Assembly: GCA_900491605.1 (NCBI GenBank)
Contig: UESW01004565.1
Location: forward strand, 452,076 to 516,075
Reading direction: 5' to 3'
DNA length: 64,000 nt
DNA from: Calamus simplicifolius
Lineage: Eukaryota > Streptophyta > Magnoliopsida > Arecales > Arecaceae
In this document: positions 44,731-56,149 of the stretch, piece by piece
Layout: every line of letters starts with the position of its first letter
Numbering within the stretch: position 1 is the stretch's first letter
Notes under the pieces: model-generated
Told to the model about the DNA's origin: nothing
Database searches by the model: none
The model's input: only the letters and a program-made list of their open reading frames with translations
Position numbers and translations under genes: made by a program

Positions 44731-46985
44731 GTAAACTTCCATTCTCATGTTCTTATTTTCTATTGGCTTGGTTCTTTGTGTTGTAGAAATCTTGGCTTTC
44801 CAGTGTTTGTAGAAATGCCTTAAAAAAAGGATGGAAGAGGGTCGGTGCAAGAACTACTTGTTATGTTATTAAACAATCCTGGATTGATTTCCTGAACAAA
44901 TCTCCTAGGGCGATCATTGGTTGATTAGCATATCAAATCCCAAAGTATCCTAGGGCGATCTTGGAAGAATAAGTTTTATTAAGAGCACAGCTTGGTTTTG
45001 TGTTGATCAAGCGAACAGCTCCAGCACCCAAATACTGGTCACAAGTAGAAAAGCTCACTGCAGCTCACCCTTCATGTATAATCCTCATGTAAAGCCATGA
45101 GAACAAAATCACATAATCTTGCACAGAGGCACTGGCAAAGTGGCACTGACCCTTTTATGAGAAAATATTGACCATCTAATCTAGGAAACATCTTTTGACC
45201 TGTCTGTAGTATGCTGCAGTTATAATCATGTTTAAATCTAGCATCAGAAGTTAAATATCCACACGCACACAGCTTTAAGCGAAGCACCCTTGTGCCAGAT
45301 ACAATACCCCTGCAGCATTACACTGAGCCAACTGCAAACAGAGGATGCAAGCTTTAATCACAAGAAGTTCAAGCAAGTTCAATCTTCTAGATCATTTATT
45401 TACCACAGTTCATAATAAAACGAACATAGAAATAAACTGGTAAAATCACTGGGTCACCTACTCACACATCAGGTTTTGAGGTTTAGATGGGGTAATAAGT
45501 CAGCATTAATTTCTACACATGCATCAAATGTGAGCATTCAGTAAACTAATTTAAGACCAGCTCCAGTTAAGGATACAACTACAAACTCATAACTTGCCAA
45601 TTGTTTGGGTTAAAAAGGATTTTTGGTATTTATTATACCCTTGATCAATGAGATATACATACAATCACATTACACAACAAATACTAGATATGACAAGCAA
45701 AATAGGGATCCCATCATTGGGAATGATTGCAAGATTAAATTCGGACCGCTTCAAGCTTTGTGATATTGGCACTCTTCACCAACCAAATAGATACCTCCCT
45801 GAAGCATGTCTGGCTCTCTCAATGCACAGGAACTAACAAAATAATATAACCACTATTGTGGGAAGAATATAAGATTAGCTCCGGAGCCTTGGAGCCTTGA
45901 GAAGATGCACACTCTTCACAAACCCCTTGCCCACTTCTCCAACTTCTCTTAGCATATCTATTGGGTCTCTTCTAATCTCATCAGCTTCATCTCGACCACG
46001 TTTCTGCAAGAAGCAAAAAAATGTCAGAATCTGATCTACCTTGCAACAGCCTGTGCCACAACTGCACAATGAGGATGAGATAATCGATCAAGAAAAACAA
46101 AATGCATGTTGTCATGCACTTGACATTTGGCAGCAACTTGAGCTCAAGTCCGTAAGTTTCTTTTGTTACCTCTTAGTTCTATTGTTCCTTCTAGCTACTA
46201 TTATTTGCATGTCTAATCTCCGATCTAATATACTTCACTAATCAAAACAGGGTCAATGTGCTTAATACAGAGGTGAATCCTTCATTTTTTTAATCTTAAC
46301 TCCATTCCCTAAATAGGTAGATAAGTTAGATTGCTTTGGCCTATTAAAATTCTATAGGTAAAAATACTTCAAATAAAAGGAACATATACCTCAAGGAACT
46401 GAACATTGACTGCATTGTGACATATAAAGTTGCAAAACAGACATTCTAAATTTTATAATCTATCTCAGTTTTCTAAAAGTTATCGTTTAACAAAGCGAAA
46501 GAGTTCTAACAAAGCTGGCTGTCAGTTTTCTAAAAGTTTTTCTTTTTTCCTTTTTGATTTGAATTGGAGAGTGTTGATGCAATTTTGCTGTCTGCTAGGG
46601 TGTGAGTGTCACTCTTTAGTTTTCATCTTTCGGAGCCAGAAAGAGTAGCAGCACCAGTGATTGCAGAAGGATTTCGCCACTTCTCTGATCCTTGGTATAA
46701 TTTTTTTTCCTTTTCTGGATCTTATTTACTTTTAATTCCTTCTCTTTACTTTCTTTTATTGTTATTTTATTTTATTGCTCTATTTTTTTAAGATTTTTTT
46801 AAATAGGTTGGATGGTGGAGTCGATAGTTGATTTCATTAGCTAGTCGGTTGATTTTTGTTTCTTATTTATTGTTGGAAATTTGGATTTGAGACAAGTTGT
46901 GCTACCATTCCAATTAGTCGTTATATATGTAAATATTAACTATTTCATATTTAGGAAAACTCAGTTTAAAATACTAATCTATATA
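44731..46985 (-). other. CACTA-3 interior with unidentified exon-like pieces
   Basis: On the minus strand an exon-like piece at about 45885-46004 starts after CTTCTTGCAG and encodes KRGRDEADEIRRDPIDML, then REVGEVGKGFVKSVHLLKAP and a stop near 45885. A short piece before it (about 46042-46065) lies between TGTGCAG and a GTAGAT donor. I do not recognise the protein. The rest of the interval is AT-rich with no gene seen. Confidence 0.4.
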
Positions 46986-47117
46986 TGTTCACTGTTTCAG
47001 TTCTCATTATATATAAAAAATGAGACCAAATCGTCAATGGATGTATAAGATTAGCGACGGAATTCATAATTTTAGCTACGGAAAAATCCGTCGCTAAATT
47101 TATTTTTTCTTGTAGTG
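46986..47117. repeat. CACTA-3 right subterminal region
   Basis: Carries TAGCGACGGAA and CCGTCGCTAAATT and ends TTTTTTCTTGTAGTG. It is much shorter than the left subterminal array. Confidence 0.85.
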
Positions 47118-47120
47118 CCA

Positions 47121-47880
47121 AGAAAGACTATCATGTTACAAATGAGAAATAGTTCTCCCCAATTCTTGCCCACCAACAAGACCTATCTTATTTATCAGAT
47201 TCCATGTTCGCAGATCAAAGTATAGTTTACTAGTAGCTCTAGAGCATTTAACTACCAACTCCTAACCAAACATTCTATGAGAAGATCTCCAAATTCAGGT
47301 CACTAAAATTTTAAACAATATGAGCTCTTCATAGTGCAACCTCAAGCATTTGAAAAGTAGTGGAATCAACATTCTTGCTTAGGCAATTTAAGCTCATGCA
47401 GCTAAGAACCTTCTAAGGTTCTATTAGACTTGGGAGGAGTCTAGACAGAGAGTGAAGAAGGTTGACTTCCAAATTTCTCCTTGACATAGGAAGAGTCTAG
47501 AGTCCAAACAAAGAGGGAGAAGGTTTCACATGGGAATACATTACTCAAATAAGCACAAAGTATAAACCAAAGAACTAAAATGGAATGCAACTGCTCAATG
47601 ACATGTATTTAACATTTATTCAAGTCATAATGTTTGATATGTTTCGCATTGAAAGATGATGATCTTCTATTATGATAAACCACCCATAGCTTCTCTGTAA
47701 ATATTAACACCGTTGACATCACCTAATGGAATGATAAGAAAATAAGGGAATATATATATTAGGATTCAATTACTTAACAACAATTAATTATCAATAGTAT
47801 TAGTGCTTCATATATCAACACAAAGACACTGAAGCCAGAGAGACAGCCTTTCATCCATTTGATACTTCTAAATATTTATC
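47121..47880. other. CACTA-2 interior, intron-like
   Basis: AT-rich sequence downstream (minus strand) of the ARP5 exons; probably degenerate intron. A minus-strand stretch near 47685-47735 weakly resembles a later ARP5 segment, but I would not annotate it. Confidence 0.4.
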
Positions 47881-47965
47881 TCAAATCAAAAAGCATTTCA
47901 GCCATTTTACTGTGAGAGGAGATAGGATTGCATACACATTCTGTCATCAGAATAGGATGATCCAC
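47881..47965 (-). pseudogene. Captured ARP5 exon (actin-related protein 5)
   Basis: After a CAG acceptor on the minus strand the piece reads VDHPILMTECVCNPISSH, then SKMAEMLFDL. This matches the conserved actin-fold segment of ARP5, which in plants reads close to DHPILITEC.CNP.QSRSKMAELLFE. ARP5 is a nuclear actin-related subunit of the INO80 chromatin remodeller. Only about 28 codons remain, and the end lacks a GT donor. It lies inside CACTA-2, downstream of the next exon piece and in the correct order. Confidence 0.75.
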
Positions 47966-48138
47966 CTGCCATGGCTCATGGTTGACATAAGAATAGCTGT
48001 ATGAAGTTGTGAGCATAACAACAAATAAATAAATAAATAAATGAAAATTTTACAAGCACAATATTAACACCACCATGTTGTACTTTAATTCTTGGTGCAG
48101 ATCAAGAGGGAGGACCAATGTAAAATGGGGAAACATAC

Positions 48139-48172
48139 TGGCACCCAATCGCTCAAAACCATAATCAAGGAC
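48139..48172 (-). pseudogene. Captured ARP5 exon (preceding piece)
   Basis: On the minus strand, between TTGGTTCAG and a GTATGT donor, 34 bp encode VLDYGFERLGA, matching ILDYAFDRLGA in ARP5, which directly precedes the DHPIL segment. The intron between the two pieces is kept, so capture was at DNA level. Confidence 0.7.
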
Positions 48173-48269
48173 CTGAACCAAAAAAACAAGATGCATGTAA
48201 GGAAAGCACCCAAAAAAAAAATCCCAACAATATTAGATAAAAAGAAAACATGTGAATAAACATGAGATA

Positions 48270-50790
48270 TGCTACTGCCAGATCACCCCCCTCGAACGTC
48301 CGCGAGCGTCGATCGCCTTCTCCAGCGAGCTCGAGATTTTTTGGCGAGCTTCTCGCGTCTAGGAGCCTACAAAAAGTCCCAGGGGCCGGAGATTCCGACG
48401 GGGGCCCTTCGACGCTCAAGTCAGTGCTCTGGGCAATAGCCGTGAGCTTGAGGAAGCTCGAAAGAGAAAGAGAGAGAGGCTCAAAGAAGAGCTCTCTGTG
48501 AGCAGGAATGAGCGTTTAGGTGTTATGAGTGCGTTACCTGGTCGGGGTCCCTCTTACCCATTTCATAGATGCTTAGAGTATATCCGGTTTGAGTGGTTAA
48601 GGCCTCATAATGATGACTTTGATGGGTAAAGTGACAGAGCTAATGTATGTGGAGCTTGGGGTGCTGCCACTTGTAAGAGCATTTAAGGTGATGGCAGGCT
48701 TGCTCCCTCTTTTGGCATGTCAGGGCTGTAGGTTAAATCCCATCAAGTGGGTGGCTGTAGCTAGTTGGTGGGTCAAGTTCCATCAGAGTGGATGGCCACT
48801 TGATTTGACCACTGCAGGGAAGAGAGATAAAAGGTGGTGGAGTCCCATCACCATCACGAGCCATACATCCGTCTGGGATGAAAGAGTTGGGAGTTAAAGC
48901 CAGCTGTCCCTTGTAGAGCGTTGATTATAGAGTGATTGCATGGCATTGTTCATAACGATGCCGAGACCGAGGTGGCCGAGCACTATTCATGGCCGAGGCC
49001 AAGGCTGAGATGGCGTTGAGTGGCCGAGCACTGTTCATGGCCGAGGCCGAGGTGGTCGAGCACTGTTTATGGCCGGGACAAAGCTGGAGGCCGGGGTGAG
49101 ACGTCTATGGCCGGGAAGGAGCTAGAAGCCGGAACGAATCTAGAGGCCGGGATGGGACGTCCGTGGCCGAGCTGAGGTGCCGGGGCCAGGCTGGAGGAAG
49201 TTGAGGACTTTTGTGAGACGTAGAGTCAAGAACTCCTTGTCTCGGTTTCTCATGCAAGGGTGCCAAAGGGGCCAACATAGCAGCCATAAATACCTTAGAG
49301 AAGGTAGGCACACCTGGCCTTTATGAGGCCATAAATGCCTTTGTGCGAAAGACATAACGCGGCTGTAGAAGCCGAGCTAAAGTGTCGAGGCGGGACCAAC
49401 TTGAATGAGGTGGGGCCGACTTAAATGAGGCGGGGCCGACTTGGAAGAGGTGCCGAGGCAGGGCCGACTTGAATGAGGCGGGGCCGACCTGGAAGAGACC
49501 GGGACGGGACGATGCCGAGGCGGGGCCGACTTGAATGAGAGGGCCAACTTGAATGAGAGGACCGACTTAAATGAGGCGGGGCCGACTTGGAAGAGGCGGG
49601 ACGATGCCGAGGCGGGGCCAACTTGAATGAGAGGGCCGACTTAAATGAGTGGGGCCGACTTGGAAGAGGCCGGGACGATGCCGAGGCGGGCCAACTTGAA
49701 TGAGAGGGCCAATTTTAATGATGCGGGGCCGACTTGAATGAGGCGGGGCCGACTTGAATGAGAGGGCCGACTTGAATGAGAGGGCCGACTTAAATGAGGC
49801 AGGGCCGACTTGGAAGAGGCCGGGATGTGCCGACTTGAATGAGAGGTAGGGTCGACTTGAATGAGAGGCGGGGCCGACTTAAATGAGGCGGGGCCGACTT
49901 GGAAGAGGCCGGGACGGGCCGACTTGAATGAGAGGCGGGGCCGACTTGAATGAGAGGCGGGGCCGACTTGAATGAGACAGGGCCAACTTGGAAGAGGCAT
50001 GGATGGGCCGACTTGAATGAGAGGCGGGACCGACTTAAATGAGGCGGGGCCAACTTGGAAGAGGCCGGGTGGGGCCGACTTGAATGAGAGGTGGGGCCGA
50101 CTTAAATGAGGCGGGGCCGACTTGGAAGAGGCCGGGACGGGCCGACTTGAATGAGAGGTGGGGCCGACTTAAATGAGGCAGGGCCAACTTGGAAGAGGCC
50201 GGGACGGGCCGACTTGAATGAGAGGCAGGGCCGACATAAATAAGGCGGGGCCAACTTGGAAGAGGCCGGGATAGGCCGACTTGAATGTGAGGCGGGGCTG
50301 ACTTAAATGAGGCGGGGCCGACTTGAAAGATGCCGAGACGGGCCGACTTGAATGAGAGGCGGGGCCGACTTAAATAAGGCGGGACCAACTTGTAAGAGAG
50401 CAGGAGGAGCCGACTTGGCCTCTCCTTCCCTTCGCGTGGGCTCCACTCCATTAAATGCTGGCCTACATCATTCTGCACCATTAAATGCTCTAGTCCTTTG
50501 ATTTGACTACCGGCCATTAATGAGAGAAGGCCCTTGGACCCCCTTTTTCCTTTTTTTTTTTTTTTTTCTCTTTCTTCATCGTGACGGAGCAATGCCGCGG
50601 AGGAAATGTTTAATGCCCATCATATCCTTCGAAAAGAAAACCGAATAGAACAGTGAGGTCGCTTAGGAATTAAGCCATTCAGGAAGGCCACCGCGGCCGC
50701 CTAAGAAAATTATTTGGAAATCGTTATCTTAAGAGGATGCCATTCAAAAATTATTGTCTTTATTGCCCATGGGGTCAACTGGCCCCATCA
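48270..50790 (-). repeat. LARD LTR (3' by orientation)
   Basis: 2521 bp with TG...CA ends. It includes a CTTGAGCGTCGAAGGGCCC signature on the minus strand (about 48405-48422), a GGCCGAG(C)ACTGTTCATGG repeat patch (48965-49090) and the minisatellite described separately. Confidence 0.9.
49385..50410. repeat. LTR minisatellite, GGGGCCGACTTGAATGAG type
   Basis: About 45 imperfect units of 20-25 bp built on GGGCCGACTT(G/A)AATGAGGC and GGCCGACTTGGAAGAGGC, partly arranged in ~68-bp higher-order blocks. Long minus-strand frames rich in Ser, Lys, Pro and Phe are by-products of this repeat. Confidence 0.9.
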
Positions 50791-50939
50791 AATGCCCCCT
50801 ACACTCCTTGAGCTTGTGTGCCGCGCATTAGCTAAGCGAAAGGAGTGTAGAACTTTAAGAAATTTTGAGGTAAATTGATTTCCTTATGTTTGCCACTCAA
50901 AAGCAGCACACACCAATTTTTTTGGGGGTATGCTCGTCG

Positions 50940-52120
50940 ATTAGCTGCTGGGGCAAAGATAAAATCGTTGAGGCTGCGATAATGCGACTGAGGCAGAGAT
51001 AAAATTGCCGAAGCAGAAATAGAGCCATGGAGGCTGCAATGATGCCACTGAGGCTGAGATAAAATTTTTGAAGCAAAAATAGAGCCATGGAGGCTGCAAT
51101 AATATCGCTGAGGCTGAGATAAAATTGCCGAAGCAGAAATAGAGCTGTGAAAGCTGCAATGATGCCGCTGAGGCTGAGATAAATTGTCAAACCAGAAATA
51201 GAGCCGGGGAGGCTGCAATGATGCGGCTGAGGCTGAGATAAAATTGCCAAAGCAGAAATAGAGCCATGGAGGCTGCAATGATGCCGCTGAGGCTGAGATG
51301 ACGCCGCTGAGGCAGAGATAAAGCCGTTGAGGCTGCAATAATGTCGCCGAGGCAGAGATAAAGTCGTTGAGGCTGCAATGATGCCACTGAGGCAGAGATA
51401 GAATTGCCAAAGAAGAAATAGAGCCATGGAGGCTGCAATGATGCCGCTGAGGCTGAGATAAAGCCGTTGAGGCTGCAATAATGCCGCGAAGGTAGAGATA
51501 AAGCCGAGGAGGCTGTAATAATATCGCGGAGGCATAGAGAAAGCCGATGAGGCTGCAAATAATGCCGCGGAGGCAGAGAGAAAGCTGATGAGGCTGCAAT
51601 AATACCGAGGAGGCAGAGAGAAAGTCATTGAGGCTACAATGATGCCGCGGAGGCAGAGATAAAGCCGAGGAGGCTGCAATAATACCGTGAAGGCAGAGAG
51701 AAAGCTGTTGAGGCTGTAATGATGCTGCGGAGGCAGAGATAAAGCCGAGGAGGATGCAATAATACTATGGAGGCAGAGAGAAAGCCGATGAGGCTGCAAT
51801 AATGCCGCAGAAGCAGAGAGAAAGCCGTTGAGGCTGCAATGATGCTACGGAGGTAGAGATAAAGCCGAGGAGACTGTAATAATGCCGTGGAGGTAGAGAG
51901 ACAGCCGTTGAGGCTGCAATGATGCCGCAGAGGCAGAGATAAAGCCGAGGAAGCTGCAATAATGCTGCGGAGGCAGAGAGAAAGTCGATGAGGCTGTAAT
52001 AATGTTGCAGAAGCAGAGAGAAAGCCGTTGAGATTGTAATGATGTTGCGGAGGTAGAGATAAAACCAAGGAGGCTGCAATAATGCCATGGAGGCAGAGAG
52101 AAAGCCGTTGAGGCTGCAAT
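50940..52120. repeat. LARD interior array, 60-bp then 40-bp periodicity
   Basis: Subunits of about 20 bp (GAGGCTGCAATGATGCCGCT, GAGGCAGAGATAAAGCCGTT, AAAATTGCCGAAGCAGAAAT) are stacked. From about 50990 to 51300 three subunits make a 60-bp unit. From about 51300 on, mainly two make a 40-bp unit, with one short reversion to 60 bp near 51400-51440. Long Leu/Ser-rich minus frames come from the repeat. Confidence 0.9.
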
Positions 52121-52730
52121 CTGCCTCGGGGGTTTATGTACCGCCTGAGGGATGACTCGACCGGGTATGGAGCTGTTAAAAATTTGAACTGACTCGGAGG
52201 GACACTTCTGTGCCGAGGCCAAGTGATATCCCGTTAGCCGCGATGCCGATGAGCTCCTTTAGAACTATCTCAGAGGTTTGTATACCGCCCGAGGGGCGAC
52301 TCTATCAGGTACGGAGCTATTAGGGACTTGAACCGACTCGGGAGGCACTTCTGTGCTGGGGCTAAGTGGTGTCCCGTTAGCTGCGATGCCGGCGAGCTCC
52401 TTTTGAACCGTCTCGGGGGTTTATGTGCCTTCCGAGGGACGACTCGATCGGGTACGGAGCTGTTAGGGACTTGAACCAACTCGGGGGCACTTATGTGTCA
52501 GGGCCAAGTGGTGTCTCATTAGCTGCGATGCTGGTGAGCTCCTTTTGAACTGCCTCGGAGGTTTGTGTGCCGCTCGAGGGGTGATTCGATCAGGTACGGA
52601 GCTGTTAGGGACTTGAACCGACTCAAAGGGCACTTCTGTGCCAGGGCTAAGTGGTGTCCCGTTAGCCTCGATGCCGATGAGCTCCTTTTGAACCGCCTCG
52701 GGGGTTTCGCGGCCGGCCCCGGGGGTGACC
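52120..52730. repeat. LARD interior ~143-bp tandem repeat, 4 copies
   Basis: Units begin near 52120, 52264, 52407, 52549 and 52693 (partial) with CCTCGGGGGTTT(A/G)TGTGCCG, and include GGAGCTGTTAGGGACTTGAA and GTGTCCCGTTAGC. The repeat is clearly visible; function unknown. Confidence 0.88.
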
Positions 52731-53690
52731 TTATGATTGCAGGACCATTGAGAGCCTTTTTTGAGAGGTTAATTTTGTCGGGTTTCCTGTAATGCATTCA
52801 GATATTAATGAAAAGAAACTTTTTCAAAGTGTAGTGTACTTAGCTTTTTCGTAGTTGTTTGCCTTTGCGTCGTATTTGGTGTCGACGTCGATTATAGACT
52901 TGAGAGCTTTTTCTTTAAAGAAATTGGTCTCCTTCTGCTGAGTTGATGACCTGCCCCCCCAGAAAACTATGTTGATTGAAGGTGGAGGGTACCAGTGCTG
53001 AAATCTGAAGGCAGTTGGAATGGAATCCGCAAGAGGTCTTGGGCTCAGATTGGCTTTGGGTGCAGCAGAGAGAAAAGAGAGGGGGTAGATAGAGTCGACA
53101 ATCAAAGCCCTTTGCCCTCATCTCCCATCTTGCATTAATAGCATCAGCACGTCTCGGCTTATCACCATCAGGAATTAGAATGCCCATAAATACTTGGGGT
53201 GACTAGGAGTTAGGATTTGGGTGGCAAGTAGTGGCGCTCTTGCTGGCTAACGAGCCTAAGCCTTAAATTACCGATGAGCTTGAGTTTGAGGTTGCTCTGA
53301 TGCCGCTGAGCTCCAAGAAATATGACAGTGGTGAGTCTCTCGCTGGGGAGATCTCTTACTGAATGGATGGTGGATGGCTTGAGCGACAACTATAGGAGCA
53401 GCATAGGCTCTTGTTTGTTGCTGTGAGGCCACGAAATATCGCTCCCGTAGCTTTTGGGCTGCTGCCATGGATGTTTATACTTGTAGAGTGAGGGTGGCAC
53501 GATGCTCTGCTTGAATGGCTCGAGATAGTGGTGACGATGGAGCAGAGAGCCGGCCTCCTGTTGCTTAGGTCGTTGAGGGTGCCCCCCCAGCATAACTGGT
53601 GGAAGCTTTCGTTGTTGTCATAGAGGAAGTGAGAGCTTGTAGCTTAGTGTCACAGAACTCTGCTTTCTCCCCCTACATGGTACGCCAATC
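52731..53690 (-). other. LARD interior, gag-like remnant and PBS
   Basis: Just inside the PBS (53669-53688 on the minus strand) short minus frames occur. One starts at 53593 (MLGGHPQRPKQQEAG) and another at 53468 (MAAAQKLRERYFVASQQQ). They are where gag would begin, but no gag domain, zinc knuckle or protease can be recognised. Confidence 0.5.
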
Positions 53691-56121
53691 TGATGCTGTC
53701 AGATCACCCCCCTCGAACATCCGTGAGCGTTCGGTCGCCTTCTCCAGCGAGCCCGGGATCTTTCGGCGAGCTTCTCGCATCTGGAAGCCTGCAAAAAGTC
53801 TCGGGGGCCGAAGATTCCGACAGGGACCCTCCGACGCTCAAGTCAGTGCTCTGGGCAACAGCCGTGAGCTTGAGGAAGCTCGAAAGAAAGAAAGAGAGGC
53901 TCAAAGAAGAGCTCTCTATGAGCAGGAATGAGCATTTAGGAATGTTATGAGTGCGTTACCTGGTCGGGGGTCCCTCTTACCCATTTCATAGACGCTTAGA
54001 GTCTATATGGTTTGAGTGGTTGCGGCCTCATAATGATTACTTTGATGGGTAAAGTGATAGAGCTGATGTCTTTGGGCTTGGGGGCTTTGGGGGTGTTGCC
54101 ACTTGTAAGAGCATTTAAGGTGATGGCAGGGCTTGCTTCCTCCTTTGGCATGTTAGGGCTGCAGGTTAAATCCCATCAAAGTGGATGGCTGCAGCTAGTT
54201 GGTGGGTTAAGTTCCGTCAGAATGGATGGCCACTTGATTGACCGCTGCAGGGAAGAGAGATAAAAGGCGGTGGAGTCCTATCACTATCACGAGCCATACA
54301 TCCGTCTGGGATGGAAGAGTTGGGAGTTGAAGCTAGCTGTCCCTTGTAGAGCGTTGATTATAGAGTGCTTGCATGACACTATTCATAACGATGTTGAGGC
54401 CAAGGTGGCCGAGCACTGTTCATGGCTGAGGCCAAGGCTGAGATGGCGTTGAGATGGCCGAGCACTGTTCATGGCCGAGGCCGATGTGGCCGATCACTAT
54501 TTATGGCTGGGACGAAGCTGGAGGCTGAGGCGAGACATCTATGGCCGGGAAGGAGCTAGAAGTCGGAATGAATCTGGAGGCCAGGACGGGACATCCGTGG
54601 CTGAGCTAAGGTGCCGGGGCCAGGCTGGAGGCCGTCGAGGACTTTTGTGAGATGTAGAGTCAAGAACTCCTCGTCTCGATTTTATTACGCCATCCTTTCT
54701 CATGCAAGGGTGTTAAAGGGGCCAACGTGGCAGCCATAAATACCTTAGAGAAGGTAGGCGCACGTGGCCTTTATGAGGCCATAAATGCCTTTGTGCGAAA
54801 GACATAATGCCGCTGTAGAAGCTGAGCTAAAGTGCCGAGGCGGGTTCGACTTGAATGAGGTGGGGCCGACTTAAATGAGGCGGGGCCGACTTGGAAAAGG
54901 TCGGGATAGGACGATGCCGAGGCGGGGCCAACTTGAATGAGAGTGCCGACTTGAATGAGGCGGGGCCGACTTGGAAGAGGTCAAGGACGATGCCGAGGCG
55001 GGGCCGACTTGAATGAGAGGGCCGACTTAAATGAGGCGGGGCCGACTTGGAAGATGCCAGGATGGGACGATGCCGAGGCGGGGCCAACTTGAATGAGAGG
55101 GCCGATTTGAATAAGGCGGGGCCGACTTGAATGAGAGGGCCGATTTGAATGAGGCGGGGCCGACTTGAATGAGAGGGCCGATTTGAATGAGGCGGGGCTG
55201 ACTTGAATGAGAGGGCCGACTTAAATGAGGCGGGGCCAACTTGAATGAGACTGGGATGGGCCGACTTGAATGAGAGGCGGGGCCGACTTGAATGAGAGGC
55301 GGGGCTGACTTGAATGAGACGGGCCAACTTGAAAGAGGCCGGGACGGGGGACGGGCCGACTTGAATGAGAGGTGGGGCCGACTTGAAGGCCTCATTGGAA
55401 GAGGCCGGGACGGCCGACTTGAATGAGAGGCGGAGCTGACTTGAATGAGAGGCGAGGCCAACTTGGAAGAGGCTGGGATGGGCTGACTTGAATGAGGTGG
55501 GGCCAACATGGAAGAGGCAGAGGGGCGACTTGAATGAGAGGTGGGGCCGACTTAAATGAGGCGGGGCCAACTTGGACGGGCCGACTTGAATGAGAAGCAG
55601 AGCCGACTTGAATGAGAGGCGGGGCCAACTTAAATGAGGTGGGCCGACTTGGAAGAGGCCGGGATGGGCTGACTTGAATGAGAGGCAGGGCGACTTAAAT
55701 GAGGCGGGGCAACTTGTAAGAAAGCGGGAGGAGGCCGACTTGGCCTCTCCCTCCTTTCGCGTTCTTGGGCTCCACTCCATTAAATGCCTACGTCATTCTG
55801 CACCATTAAATGCTTCAGTCCTTTGACTATCGGCCATTAATGACAGAAGGCCTTGGACGAACCCATGCACGTAACGTGGCCCCCTTTTTCCTTTTGTTCT
55901 TTTTCTTCATCATGACAGAGCAATGCCGCGGAGGAAATGTTTAATACCCATCGTGCCCTTCAAAAAGAAAACCGAGTAGAACAATGAGGCCGCCTAAGAA
56001 TTAAGCCGTCCAAGAAGGCCGCCGCGGCTGCCTAAGAAAATTGTGTTGAAATCGCTATCTTGAGAGGATGCCATCCAAAAATTATTATCTTTATTGCCCA
56101 TAGGATCAACTGGCCCCATCA
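53691..56121 (-). repeat. LARD LTR (5' by orientation)
   Basis: 2431 bp, aligned with 48270-50790. The minisatellite portion (about 54840-55735) has a different unit order and count from that in the other LTR, while flanking LTR sequence aligns well. Confidence 0.9.
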
Positions 56122-56149
56122 AGATAAACATAGAGGAAGAATTAACAAA

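Larger units (their letters stand above)
43409..47117. mobile_element. CACTA-3, non-autonomous, TSD CCA
   Basis: The left end CACTACAAGAGAAGAA and the right end TTTTTTCTTGTAGTG are inverted copies. CCA flanks both ends (43406-43408 and 47118-47120), a perfect 3-bp target duplication. The subterminal motif is TAGCGACGG / CCGTCGCTA, unlike the GAGGGATTTT of CACTA-1/2, so it is another family. The 3.7-kb interior encodes no transposase; it holds a palindrome array and possible gene fragments. Confidence 0.93.
48270..56121 (-). mobile_element. Gypsy-like LARD (large non-autonomous LTR element), TSD AGATA
   Basis: LTRs at 48270-50790 and 53691-56121 enclose a 2.9-kb interior. AGATA flanks both sides (48265-48269, 56122-56126). 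Orientation is minus: the reverse strand next to 53691 reads GATTGGCGTACCATGTAGGG, a Gypsy-type PBS, and next to 50790 reads GTAGGGGGCATT, a polypurine tract ahead of TGATGGGGCC. No protease, integrase or RT was seen. Most of the length is tandem repeats, in the LTRs and in the interior. It must rely on another element's enzymes. Confidence 0.88.

Noticed and set aside
47685..47735. Possible further ARP5 exon (VNGVNIYREAMGG, minus)
   Set aside because: Similarity to the VDGEPVYKG region is too weak to claim without alignment.
48262..48501. Frame shared between 48262-48501 and 53693-53950
   Set aside because: Lies in the two LTR copies of the LARD, hence the similarity; non-coding.
49421..50592. 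Long minus-strand Ser/Lys/Pro frames in the LARD LTR (also 54827-55780)
   Set aside because: Translation of the GGCCGACTTGAATGAG minisatellite; several frames open in parallel and the LTR is non-coding.
50832..52222. Leu/Ser-rich frames up to 300 codons on the minus strand
   Set aside because: Translation of 20-bp subunit arrays; a unit length not divisible by three keeps all frames open with similar composition.
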